DNA from: Ruminiclostridium sp.
Lineage (GTDB): Bacteria; Bacillota; Clostridia; DSM-8532
Length of the DNA: 7,145 nucleotides
Direction: 5' to 3'
Assembly: GCA_003535195.1 (NCBI GenBank)
Contig: DOHN01000009.1
Coordinates: forward strand, 1-7,145
Part shown: positions 1 to 6,024 of the stretch, in pieces
Layout of the letters: each line of letters opens with the position of its first letter
Numbering within the stretch: the first letter of the stretch is position 1
Made by a program: the position numbers and the translations under genes
The notes under the pieces: generated by a model
Told to the model about the DNA's origin: nothing
What the model saw: only the letters and a program-made list of their open reading frames with translations
Database searches by the model: none

Positions 1-639
1 CATATAACCAAGCTTTTCTCCGCAGGTGATGATAGCTTCAGCCGAATCCACTTCATCGATATTCATATGAAATGTGTCAAGATGCACATAGCAGTTAGGT
101 ATATTGTAATTTTCAAGAAAAACGACAATTTCTTTAGCTGTATTAAAAACATTAGTCTCATACCGGTTGATTACTTCCACGAAAATCTTCACGTTCCTTT
201 GGGCGGCAAATTCCGCCAGGATTTTTAATTTTTTTGCTAATCGGCTCATATATTTACTTTTGCGGCCTCCGGGAGGGACATTTCCCCTTACCCATCCCAA
301 AACGATATCGGCGTCCAGATTTGAAGCAATACCGATGTACGTTTTTATACCTTCAACAGCGGCATGGGCTATATACGGGATGTCGTCCATAAGGTTGCAT
401 TTGCCGTGTGTGTTAAGACGTCCCGTTACAATCGCCGAAATTTTAATGTTATATTCGTCACGGCACTTTTTAATAACTTCATAATCAATGTCGTCTGTCT
501 CTCTGACATGGATTTCCACAGCATCATAGCCAAGCCTCGCAGCTTCCTTTAAAATCTCGCAGATATCGCCCTTTAAAAGGATCGGTGCGCTGTCCGGAGC
601 TTCATCAGCAGAGGATATGGCGAATTTCCAATTTCTCAT
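1..639 (-). CDS. iolO: Sugar phosphate isomerase/epimerase family protein, probable 5-keto-L-gluconate epimerase (C-terminus cut by window edge)
   Basis: This is an open frame of 213 codons on the minus strand with no stop before the left edge. The ATG at 639 follows a GAGGGAAA ribosome binding site (complement of 644-651). The protein is a cytoplasmic xylose-isomerase-like TIM barrel. Residues 153-163 read FVEVINRYETN, with E155 as a likely metal ligand. Residues 186-196 read HLDTFHMNIDE, with D188 as a second ligand. The 33-residue spacing matches ketose 3-epimerases of the tagatose/psicose epimerase family, whose next His ligand would fall just past the window edge. The N-terminal region (ISSADEAP, then LKGD and AARLGYDAVEIHVRE) resembles, from memory, the Thermotoga IolO protein, which converts 5-keto-L-gluconate to D-tagaturonate. 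About 60 C-terminal residues are missing. It lies 102 bases downstream of the hydrolase gene on the same strand, so co-transcription is likely. The family is firm; the substrate is inferred and another ketose is possible. Confidence 0.85.
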   Translation of the reverse strand, partial: MRNWKFAISSADEAPDSAPILLKGDICEILKEAARLGYDAVEIHVRETDDIDYEVIKKCRDEYNIKISAIVTGRLNTHGKCNLMDDIPYIAHAAVEGIKTYIGIASNLDADIVLGWVRGNVPPGGRKSKYMSRLAKKLKILAEFAAQRNVKIFVEVINRYETNVFNTAKEIVVFLENYNIPNCYVHLDTFHMNIDEVDSAEAIITCGEKLGYM

Positions 640-643
640 TGAA

Positions 644-651
644 TTTCCCTC
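644..651 (-). promoter_or_regulatory. Ribosome binding site of the epimerase gene
   Basis: GAGGGAAA on the minus strand lies a few bases before the ATG at 639. It supports this start for a gene whose other end is outside the window. Confidence 0.7.
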
Positions 652-687
652 ATTTCAAATAAACCCTATATTTGGGTATATTGGCTG

Positions 688-702
688 TATTCAGTCTGAA
701 TA
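688..702. repeat. Perfect 15-base palindrome between the hydrolase and epimerase genes
   Basis: TATTCAG-T-CTGAATA is a perfect 7-base inverted repeat around one central base, in the 102-base gap between two genes transcribed leftwards. The single-base spacer makes a long RNA hairpin unlikely, because several inner pairs would be lost to the loop. No U-run follows on the minus strand, so it is not a normal terminator. A protein binding site is possible but unproven. Confidence 0.5.
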
Positions 703-741
703 GTCGTCTGCCGGTGTAAATCACATGTATAGCAAAATTAA

Positions 742-1704
742 TTAATAGGTCAGCGTATAGATATGACGTCCGCCTGGTTCGTTTGGTCCCTTGATAACGG
801 CTTCGATATCTTCTCTACGGCGCTGTGTCATCATCTCAATGGGAGGCAGCTGACCTGCCGGATACTTCTCAAGAATATCGTTGACCAGCTTTTCCAGATA
901 ATCACGTGTCTTTTCAATTCCGCGGCGGGCCTTTTCGGCATCTGCCAGAGTGGGGTCGCCAATAACGCCCTGAGGCTGGCAAATACATTCCATACCACAG
1001 GAACCAAGCGCGTTATACCACTTAATGGGGCCAACACCGCGCTCAGCGGAATTGTTAATATGACCTGCGGGCAATAGCGGAGCTGGATCGACCTTAACTG
1101 CGTACTCCTGCTTGCAAAACTCCGGGAAAAGCGCCAGAGACCAGGACTGTTCGACTTCATCAGCATGAATAAAGGGCGTTGTAAATGGTCCGCCGTTTTC
1201 CTTGACATCCAGCTCTTCTTTTGCGCAGTTCCAGAAATGAGTATAGAGAACAATAGCAGGTACTTGGAACTTTTTACCAAATTTATGTATTGCAAGCGGA
1301 ATAACATAGTCCTGACCGTGCCCGTTTACAACCACCATCTTACGGAAGCCGGCATTCCAGAACCCTGCAAACACATAAACCAGATAATCTGCAAGAATTT
1401 CCTCCGGGATCATAATGGTACCCTTCTGGCCAAGGTGATGGTAAGGATGTGAGCCGTACCATATCGGTTGAGCTACAGTGCAGCCTGTCGCCATTGCGAC
1501 CTGCTCACAAAGACGAGTGTCAAGGTAAGTGTCTTCACCGTAGGGTGCACTTGCACCGTGATTCTCTGTGGAACCTACCGGAATAAGGATGATGTCATTT
1601 TTCTTCAGGCGCTCGCTGACTTCGCAATTGGTCATGTTCTGGTAATAGATACCATTGGGCGCTTCCATGTTTCCACCTTGTGCAGGTATTGTCCATTTGC
1701 TCAT
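742..1704 (-). CDS. iolN: Creatininase-family metal-dependent hydrolase, probable 3-dehydro-scyllo-inosose hydrolase
   Basis: This is a complete protein of 320 residues. The ATG at 1704 follows AAAGGAA (complement of 1713-1719) with 8 bases between, which supports this start over the internal Met13. Creatininase-fold metal ligands are visible: PVGSTENHG at 42-50 (E47, H49), YGED at 55-58 (D58), NGHGQD at 127-132 (H129) and HADEVE at 180-185 (E183). SHPYHHLGQKGT at 85-96 sits where the family carries its HxxHxxxxGT stretch. Family members hydrolyse cyclic amides or ring ketones using two divalent metals. The N-terminal NMEAPNGIYY and the SHPYHHLG block recall the branch annotated as IolN, which cleaves the C-C bond of a diketo-inositol to give 5-keto-L-gluconate. 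The neighbouring IolO-like epimerase would use that product. No signal peptide is seen, so it should be cytoplasmic. NGHGQD replaces the commoner NGHGGN. Creatininase, MftE-like or other amidohydrolase activity cannot be excluded from sequence alone. Confidence 0.82.
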   Translation of the reverse strand: MSKWTIPAQGGNMEAPNGIYYQNMTNCEVSERLKKNDIILIPVGSTENHGASAPYGEDTYLDTRLCEQVAMATGCTVAQPIWYGSHPYHHLGQKGTIMIPEEILADYLVYVFAGFWNAGFRKMVVVNGHGQDYVIPLAIHKFGKKFQVPAIVLYTHFWNCAKEELDVKENGGPFTTPFIHADEVEQSWSLALFPEFCKQEYAVKVDPAPLLPAGHINNSAERGVGPIKWYNALGSCGMECICQPQGVIGDPTLADAEKARRGIEKTRDYLEKLVNDILEKYPAGQLPPIEMMTQRRREDIEAVIKGPNEPGGRHIYTLTY

Positions 1705-1712
1705 TTTGCATG

Positions 1713-1719
1713 TTCCTTT
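1713..1719 (-). promoter_or_regulatory. Ribosome binding site of the hydrolase gene
   Basis: AAAGGAA on the minus strand lies 8 bases before the ATG at 1704. It decides between that start and the internal Met at codon 13. Confidence 0.7.
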
Positions 1720-1800
1720 CTTAGAATTATATTTTAGTATTTAGAATAGTATTGAAAATATAAAATAAGTCCATAAGTCTAATTTGATGTCTGTATTAAG

Positions 1801-1812
1801 GTGGCATACCAC
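1801..1812. promoter_or_regulatory. Candidate operator 1, facing the hydrolase gene
   Basis: GTGGCATACCAC is an imperfect palindrome with symmetric GTGG and CCAC arms, lying about 100 bases upstream of the hydrolase start. It is just downstream of the expected transcription start of the leftward candidate promoter, where a bound repressor would block transcription. The core TGGCATACCA is one base from the TGGTATACCA type of site bound by FadR-branch GntR regulators such as UxuR/ExuR. The regulator class is only a guess. The same 11 bases recur at 2034-2044. Confidence 0.5.
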
Positions 1813-1832
1813 AATAATACCATACACCAAAT

Positions 1833-1860
1833 ATTATAAAAGTTATTATTGAAAATGCAA
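1833..1860 (-). promoter_or_regulatory. Candidate promoter for the hydrolase-epimerase unit
   Basis: On the minus strand a perfect TATAAT (-10, complement of 1833-1838) is preceded, after 16 bases, by TTGCAT (-35, complement of 1855-1860). The -10 is ideal but the -35 is weak, and the region is so AT-rich that chance matches are expected. The implied start near 1826 gives a leader of about 120 bases that includes operator 1. Confidence 0.4.
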
Positions 1861-1965
1861 GAAAAACTTAAAAAGAAACCAGAGTTAATAATAAATTAGT
1901 CACATTTAACAAAAATATTACAACAAATATATTAAATTTAGCACCAAAAAATTGTGAGTTTTATG

Positions 1966-1994
1966 TTGATTTTTTTTAAGCTTTATGCGATAAT
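1966..1994 (+). promoter_or_regulatory. Candidate promoter for the dehydrogenase-transporter unit
   Basis: TTGATT (-35, 1966-1971) and GATAAT (-10, 1989-1994) are separated by 17 bases, close to the sigma-A consensus. An alternative -10, TATAAA at 2018-2023, has a poorer -35. The implied start near 2001 places operator 2 about 33 bases downstream and gives a leader of about 165 bases. Confidence 0.45.
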
Positions 1995-2033
1995 TTTCCT
2001 ATAGTTTCAATTGCCTATATAAATTATATTCAA

Positions 2034-2044
2034 GTGGCATACCA
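2034..2044. promoter_or_regulatory. Candidate operator 2, facing the dehydrogenase gene
   Basis: GTGGCATACCA here repeats operator 1 exactly over 11 bases. With flanks included, 15 of 17 bases agree (1795-1811 against 2028-2044), in the same orientation. It lies between the rightward candidate promoter and the dehydrogenase start. The centres of the two copies are about 233 bases apart, which would permit looping by a multimeric regulator, though this is speculative. Confidence 0.5.
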
Positions 2045-2166
2045 GCTGAACGCCAAAATCACAATAAATAATAGTCTTATATCTCTTTAAATTTATGAAA
2101 GTGTATCCAAGAATTTGCGGTGCTGTATTTAATAATGAGAAAGAGAGTGACAAAGTGGAAGGAAAA

Positions 2167-3237
2167 ATGAAAGCGGTTCAGATATTGGAACCGGGTAAAT
2201 TTGAGGTTATTTCAATCGATATTCCCAAGCCACGGCGCGGTGAGGTCCTTGTAGCGGTTCAATCCGTTGCGATTTGTGGCTCTGATCCCAACATATTCAG
2301 TGGGAAAGTTCGGAAAAACGGCTGGCCGCCATATTATCCGTTTGTGGCCGGACATGAATTCGCGGCACGCGTTGTTGAGCTGGGGGAGGCGGTAACGACA
2401 TTAAAAGTCGGTGACCGCGTTGCAGGTGAAGCACATTGTGGATGCGGTACCTGCGAAATGTGTATGCAGGGCTTCTACAACCTCTGCCTGAATTACGGGA
2501 ATTCAGATGCCGGGCACCACCACTATGGCCACAACACTCCTGGCTGCTACGCGCAGTATCAGGTATATGACCAGAAAGCACTGACACTGCTGCCCGAGAA
2601 CGTCTCCTATGATGAAGGGTCACTTGCAGACACCGGCGGAACTGCGTACAATGCGCTGAAGCTTACCGGCGTAGAGCCCGGCGGTTATACTGTTATAATC
2701 GGTCCCGGACCTATGGGGATTATGACAATGATGCTCGCGAAAGCAATGGGGTCAAGAACGATTATCGTTGGCCGCAGAGAACGCCTGCAGGTCGCAAAGA
2801 AACTTGGCGCCGATTTTATTGTAGATTATGAAAAGGCGGATGACCCCGTCGCGGCGGTCCGGGAACTCACAGAAGGGTTTGGCGCCCATCAGGTGATAGA
2901 ATGCGCCGGCAATGCAACGGCGTATTTCGAAGCCGTAAAGATGGCCAGAAAGCGTGGGCACGTCGCATTGATAAGCATCCCGGGGGACGATGGGCAGGAA
3001 ATAGCGGTCAAGAGCATGATCATGAACCAGATCACTGTGCACGGTGTCCGTGCGAACCCGAACTGCTCCAGGACTGTGCTTAATCTTATGTCGCAGGGGG
3101 CGGTTGATGCCAGAGGCATGATCACGCATACTTTCCCAATCGACATGATCCATGAGGCATTTGATACGTTCATAAACAGAAAAGACGGGGCTGTCAAGGT
3201 CGTCATTCATCCGAACGGCGAAGAACAGGAGAAGTAA
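2167..3237 (+). CDS. Zinc-dependent medium-chain alcohol/polyol dehydrogenase, candidate scyllo-inosose dehydrogenase (IolM role)
   Basis: This 356-residue cytoplasmic enzyme should oxidise a secondary alcohol of a sugar or cyclitol to a ketone using NAD(P)+. The ATG at 2167 is chosen because MKAVQILEPG is the usual family start and GGAAGG at 2157-2162 precedes it, though the 4-base spacing is short. A GTG at 2155 or ATG at 2095 in the same frame is possible but less likely. Catalytic zinc ligands are C37 (ICGSD), H63-E64 (GHE) and probably D155 (LADTGG), where many relatives have Glu. Structural zinc ligands are C93, C96, C99 and C107. The Rossmann glycines are GPGPMG at 179-184. After the second strand the sequence reads VGRRERL, with no Asp at the usual NAD-selecting position, which may favour NADP. 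A His-rich GHHHYGHN at 116-123 is typical of one subfamily. Only 2 bases separate it from the next dehydrogenase. The IolM role is inferred from neighbours. Confidence 0.85.
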   Translation: MKAVQILEPGKFEVISIDIPKPRRGEVLVAVQSVAICGSDPNIFSGKVRKNGWPPYYPFVAGHEFAARVVELGEAVTTLKVGDRVAGEAHCGCGTCEMCMQGFYNLCLNYGNSDAGHHHYGHNTPGCYAQYQVYDQKALTLLPENVSYDEGSLADTGGTAYNALKLTGVEPGGYTVIIGPGPMGIMTMMLAKAMGSRTIIVGRRERLQVAKKLGADFIVDYEKADDPVAAVRELTEGFGAHQVIECAGNATAYFEAVKMARKRGHVALISIPGDDGQEIAVKSMIMNQITVHGVRANPNCSRTVLNLMSQGAVDARGMITHTFPIDMIHEAFDTFINRKDGAVKVVIHPNGEEQEK

Positions 3238-3239
3238 GT

Positions 3240-4274
3240 ATGTATGAATACGTCTTACAGGAACCTATGTCAATTATTAAAAAAGAGATGGACTGCAAAG
3301 ACCCTGGAGAAAACGAAGCACTGATACGTGTCGAAAATGTGGGGATTTGCGGCTCAGATATCCATCTGTTTCACGGTACATATAACGGACCGTACAGATA
3401 TCCGATGCTTCTGGGGCATGAATGGTCCGGAACGGTTGTCAAAACCGGCGGCAAGGTCACAAAGGTGCAGCCCGGCGATAAGGTTACAGGCGACTGCTCC
3501 AAGTACTGTGATGACTGTGAGAGCTGTAAAACAGATAAAAATCTCTGCCTGAATATTGAGAAATTCGGAATAACAATCGACGGTGCAACGTCGGAATACA
3601 TAATAAGGGATGAGAAATACCTCTATAAGGCGCCGGAAGGAGTTAACGCCAAGTTGCTGTGCCTGTCCGAACCTGTTGCAGTAGCGGCGCATCTGCTTGC
3701 AAAGGTTAAACGGGTCTGCGGCGGAAGCTTTAAGGATAAAAAGGTGCTGATTCTCGGAGGCGGTGTCATCGGTATGAGCACCTTGATGCTTCTGATAAAA
3801 ATGGAGGGTTGCAGGCAGGCCGAACTGTACGATCTGGCACATTCAAGAACTGCGATTGCAGAGTCGGTCAACGCGCGCATTCCCTCTGCCGGTGAGCTGG
3901 ACAGCGGCAGTATCGGCGACAGCTATTCGTCAATGTATCAAATGGCAAAATATGATATCGTTCTGGAGACAACAGGTGTCGCCCCCGTGTTCGTTAATGC
4001 AATGTATCTTGTTAAGCCGGGTGGTGTCTTGGGCTGCGTAGGAATGATCGCAAAGGCGGAGATCCCGCAGAAAATAATTGTTACAAAATCCCTGACGATC
4101 ATTGGTTCAATTGGCGGTACGGGGCACTTTAACAGGGCGATGGAGTTTATTGCCCGATACCCGGATACCGCGTCAAAGCTCATAAGTCATTATTACCCGA
4201 TAGATAGGGCAGATGAAGCATTTAAAACCGCCGGAGTACCCGAGGGTACGATGAAGGTCGTCCTCACTTTATAA
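3240..4274 (+). CDS. Second zinc-dependent medium-chain (sorbitol/threonine dehydrogenase-like) dehydrogenase
   Basis: This 344-residue protein follows the first dehydrogenase after 2 bases, with AGGAG at 3227-3231 inside the end of that gene, so translation is probably coupled. It has the complete zinc MDR layout: C37 (GICGSD) and H60-E61 (GHEWSG) with E144 (SEP) at the catalytic zinc, and C90, C93, C96 and C103 at the structural zinc. The last Cys spacing is six residues instead of the usual seven. The nucleotide site has GGGVIG at 173-178, and D198 (LYDLA) sits where NAD-specific enzymes bind the ribose hydroxyls, so NAD+ is expected. The two tandem dehydrogenases are clearly different in sequence, not a recent duplication. 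The enzyme may perform another oxidation of the same substrate, for example the first step otherwise done by IolG, or act on a stereoisomer. The substrate cannot be read from sequence. Confidence 0.85.
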   Translation: MYEYVLQEPMSIIKKEMDCKDPGENEALIRVENVGICGSDIHLFHGTYNGPYRYPMLLGHEWSGTVVKTGGKVTKVQPGDKVTGDCSKYCDDCESCKTDKNLCLNIEKFGITIDGATSEYIIRDEKYLYKAPEGVNAKLLCLSEPVAVAAHLLAKVKRVCGGSFKDKKVLILGGGVIGMSTLMLLIKMEGCRQAELYDLAHSRTAIAESVNARIPSAGELDSGSIGDSYSSMYQMAKYDIVLETTGVAPVFVNAMYLVKPGGVLGCVGMIAKAEIPQKIIVTKSLTIIGSIGGTGHFNRAMEFIARYPDTASKLISHYYPIDRADEAFKTAGVPEGTMKVVLTL

Positions 4275-4349
4275 TTTCGGGTGTATTTTCTCACATCTTA
4301 GCTTACTCAAAAAACAAATCTGTGTTTACTGTTGACCGTAGGCAAATGT

Positions 4350-4371
4350 ATGCCCTTGTCTCCAGGGGCAT
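4350..4371 (+). repeat. Inverted repeat, possible mRNA hairpin
   Basis: ATGCCC at 4350-4355 pairs with GGGCAT at 4366-4371. A T-G wobble extends the stem to seven pairs around an eight-base loop. The following sequence is A-rich rather than T-rich, so it is a poor terminator in the plus direction. Confidence 0.45.
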
Positions 4372-4386
4372 GAAAAATAAAAATTC

Positions 4387-4411
4387 TTCGTCCATCCTAT
4401 CGGTGAACGAA
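4387..4411 (+). repeat. Second inverted repeat, possible mRNA hairpin
   Basis: TTCGT at 4387-4391 pairs with ACGAA at 4407-4411. After one C-A mismatch the stem continues for four pairs, including one wobble, around a five-base loop. It lies 80 bases upstream of the ATPase ribosome binding site. Its function is unknown. Confidence 0.35.
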
Positions 4412-4490
4412 TCTATGTATACGGCTAATTAGTAGCAATGATAGATATTCTTAGGGCAAGGGACGGTCGCAATAAACGAGATTACACTTT

Positions 4491-4496
4491 AGGAGG
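4491..4496 (+). promoter_or_regulatory. Strong ribosome binding site that sets a GTG start
   Basis: AGGAGG ends 7 bases before GTG at 4504 and 13 bases before the in-frame ATG at 4510. The spacing favours the GTG. It also argues against the far upstream ATG at 4438, which lies 53 bases before this site. Confidence 0.7.
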
Positions 4497-4503
4497 GGAA
4501 AAA

Positions 4504-6024
4504 GTGGCAATGAACGAAGAAAACGTCATCCTTAAAATGACGGGTATTACCAAGCGTTTTCCGGGCACGCTGGCACTGGACAATGTGCATATGACCTGTG
4601 AAAAAGGCAAAGTTCATGTATTGCTTGGTGAAAATGGAGCCGGCAAATCAACTCTTGTAAAGATTATTTCCGGCGAGTACACGCGTGATGCAGGTACCAT
4701 CTGGTATGACGGCAAAGAGGTTAATTTTACAGATGTACGCCAGGCAATGGCTGCAGGCATCAGTATGATTCACCAGGAGCTGAGTCTGCTTCCCGAACGC
4801 ACCATAGCGCAGAACATTTACCTCGGTCATGAGCCGATGAAAAAAGGTCTGAATGCTGTTATCGACTATAAAAAAATGGTCCGGGACAGCAGGGAGCTGC
4901 TGGAGAAGCTGGGAGTTGATCTTGACCCGAACATCCAGATAAAGAAGCTCAGTATCGCGCAGAAACAGATGGTCGAAGTTGTAAAGGCGCTGTCGTTTGA
5001 TGTGAAACTGGTTATTATGGACGAGCCTACTTCTTCACTGGCCAGCCGGGAAATTGAAAAGCTGTTTGAAATCGTTAGGAAGCTGAAGAAAGACGGAGTA
5101 GCCATTATTTATATCTCTCACCGTATGGACGAAATAAAGTGTATCGGCGATTGTGTTACGATCATGCGTGACGGACAGTACATCGATACGGTAGATGCGG
5201 CAACGGTTGATCTGGATGTGTTGATTTCAATGATGGTCGGCCGTAAGATCGAGAAGATGTACGAACGCAATTACTGCAAGCCCGGTGAAGTCGTTTTTGA
5301 AACGGAGAATCTGACCGGACTTCGGTTCCGAAATGTAAATATTAAGGTCAGAGCCGGCGAAATTGTTTCACTTTCCGGTCTTGTCGGCGCCGGCAGAACG
5401 GAAATTGCCAAAGCGGTCTTTGGTTATGATCCGATTGACAGCGGCAAAGTTAGGCTGATGGGAAAAGAAATCAAAAGACCTGTTCCGATTAAAAGTGTGG
5501 CAAACGGAATGGGTTTCCTGCCTGAGGACCGTAAAAACGAGGGTCTCATCCTGCCGATGACTATTTCTGAAAATATGGTATCTGCATGTCTGAAAAAAAT
5601 ATTCCGCAACGGATTTCTAAATGCCAGAAAAGAGTGCGAAATCGGTGAAAAGTACGTAGAGTATTTAAAAATCTCAACGCCCAGTGCCGAAAAAACTGTC
5701 GGGGAACTTTCCGGAGGCAACCAGCAGAAGGTTGTTATTGGAAAGTGGCTGGAAACCGGATGCAAGTTCTTGATTTTTGATGAACCGACAAGAGGTATTG
5801 ACGTCGGGGCAAAAAGCGAAATCTACAAACTTCTGGACTCGCTTACGAAGGAAGGTTATGGGATTCTGATGATTTCATCGGAAATGAATGAAGTTATAGG
5901 CATCAGTGACCGTGTTTACGTTATGAAGGAAGGCGAGATTACCGGCGAACTGAATCGGGGTGACCTGACGCAGGAGCGTATTATGCACTACGCGATTGAA
6001 GGAAAGGAGCGTATAAATGCTTAA
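4504..6024 (+). CDS. Ribose-type (CUT2) sugar ABC transporter, double-domain ATPase subunit (RbsA/MglA-like)
   Basis: This 506-residue protein has two fused nucleotide-binding domains and powers uptake of a sugar or cyclitol through the membrane permeases encoded next. Domain 1 has Walker A GENGAGKST at 42-50, the altered signature LSIAQKQ at 149-155, Walker B LVIMDEPTSS at 169-178 and switch H206. Domain 2 has the degenerate P-loop GLVGAGRTE at 292-300, with Arg in place of the Walker Lys, then FLPEDRKNEG at 338-347, signature LSGGNQQ at 402-408 and Walker B FLIFDEPTRG at 422-431. This asymmetry is normal for RbsA, MglA and XylG proteins. The length matches the family's roughly 500 residues. 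The GTG start is chosen from AGGAGG spacing; an ATG two codons later is the alternative. The gene overlaps the permease gene by 8 bases. Gene context suggests an inositol-like substrate, as for the Thermotoga inositol importer, but ATPases of this class do not show their substrate in sequence. Confidence 0.92.
   Translation: MAMNEENVILKMTGITKRFPGTLALDNVHMTCEKGKVHVLLGENGAGKSTLVKIISGEYTRDAGTIWYDGKEVNFTDVRQAMAAGISMIHQELSLLPERTIAQNIYLGHEPMKKGLNAVIDYKKMVRDSRELLEKLGVDLDPNIQIKKLSIAQKQMVEVVKALSFDVKLVIMDEPTSSLASREIEKLFEIVRKLKKDGVAIIYISHRMDEIKCIGDCVTIMRDGQYIDTVDAATVDLDVLISMMVGRKIEKMYERNYCKPGEVVFETENLTGLRFRNVNIKVRAGEIVSLSGLVGAGRTEIAKAVFGYDPIDSGKVRLMGKEIKRPVPIKSVANGMGFLPEDRKNEGLILPMTISENMVSACLKKIFRNGFLNARKECEIGEKYVEYLKISTPSAEKTVGELSGGNQQKVVIGKWLETGCKFLIFDEPTRGIDVGAKSEIYKLLDSLTKEGYGILMISSEMNEVIGISDRVYVMKEGEITGELNRGDLTQERIMHYAIEGKERINA

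Larger units (their letters stand above)
1705..2166. other. Divergent, AT-rich intergenic control region
   Basis: This stretch of about 460 bases has no convincing gene. It separates the leftward hydrolase-epimerase unit from the rightward dehydrogenase-transporter unit. It is strongly AT-rich, with A- and T-tracts such as the T-run at 1970-1977. It carries one candidate promoter for each direction and two copies of a near-palindromic GTGGCATACCA element. An in-frame ATG at 2095 would extend the first dehydrogenase by 24 residues, but it has no ribosome binding site and the extra residues lie outside the normal family start. Confidence 0.7.
4275..4503 (+). other. Intercistronic region between the second dehydrogenase and the ABC transporter genes
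   Basis: This 229-base gap has no supported gene. It contains two possible hairpins (4350-4371 and 4387-4411) and ends in the strong ribosome binding site of the ATPase gene. No hairpin followed by a U-run is present, so a normal intrinsic terminator is not seen. TTGACC at 4332-4337 resembles a -35 box, but no -10 lies at the right distance. Transcription may continue through from the dehydrogenases, with the hairpins protecting or separating mRNA segments. Confidence 0.55.

Noticed and set aside
167..552. Plus-strand open frames opposite the epimerase gene
   Set aside because: They are antisense to a well-supported minus-strand gene with conserved motifs, and they show no recognisable domain.
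663..677. ACCC...GGGT inverted repeat as a terminator after the hydrolase gene
   Set aside because: It has only four pairs with a seven-base AT loop and no proper U-run, too weak to support a terminator.
2095..2166. In-frame 24-codon extension of the first dehydrogenase from an ATG at 2095
   Set aside because: No ribosome binding site precedes it, the residues do not match the family N-terminus, and MKAVQILEPG at 2167 is a standard start.
1705..2166. Catabolite-repression (cre) site or riboswitch in the divergent region
   Set aside because: No sequence with the central CG and flanks of a cre site was found, and no recognisable conserved riboswitch core was seen.
4332..4337. TTGACC as a -35 box for a transporter promoter
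   Set aside because: No acceptable -10 sequence occurs 16-18 bases downstream.
4438..4503. In-frame 22-codon extension of the ATPase from an ATG at 4438
   Set aside because: The AGGAGG at 4491-4496 lies inside it and points to the GTG at 4504. No ribosome binding site precedes 4438.
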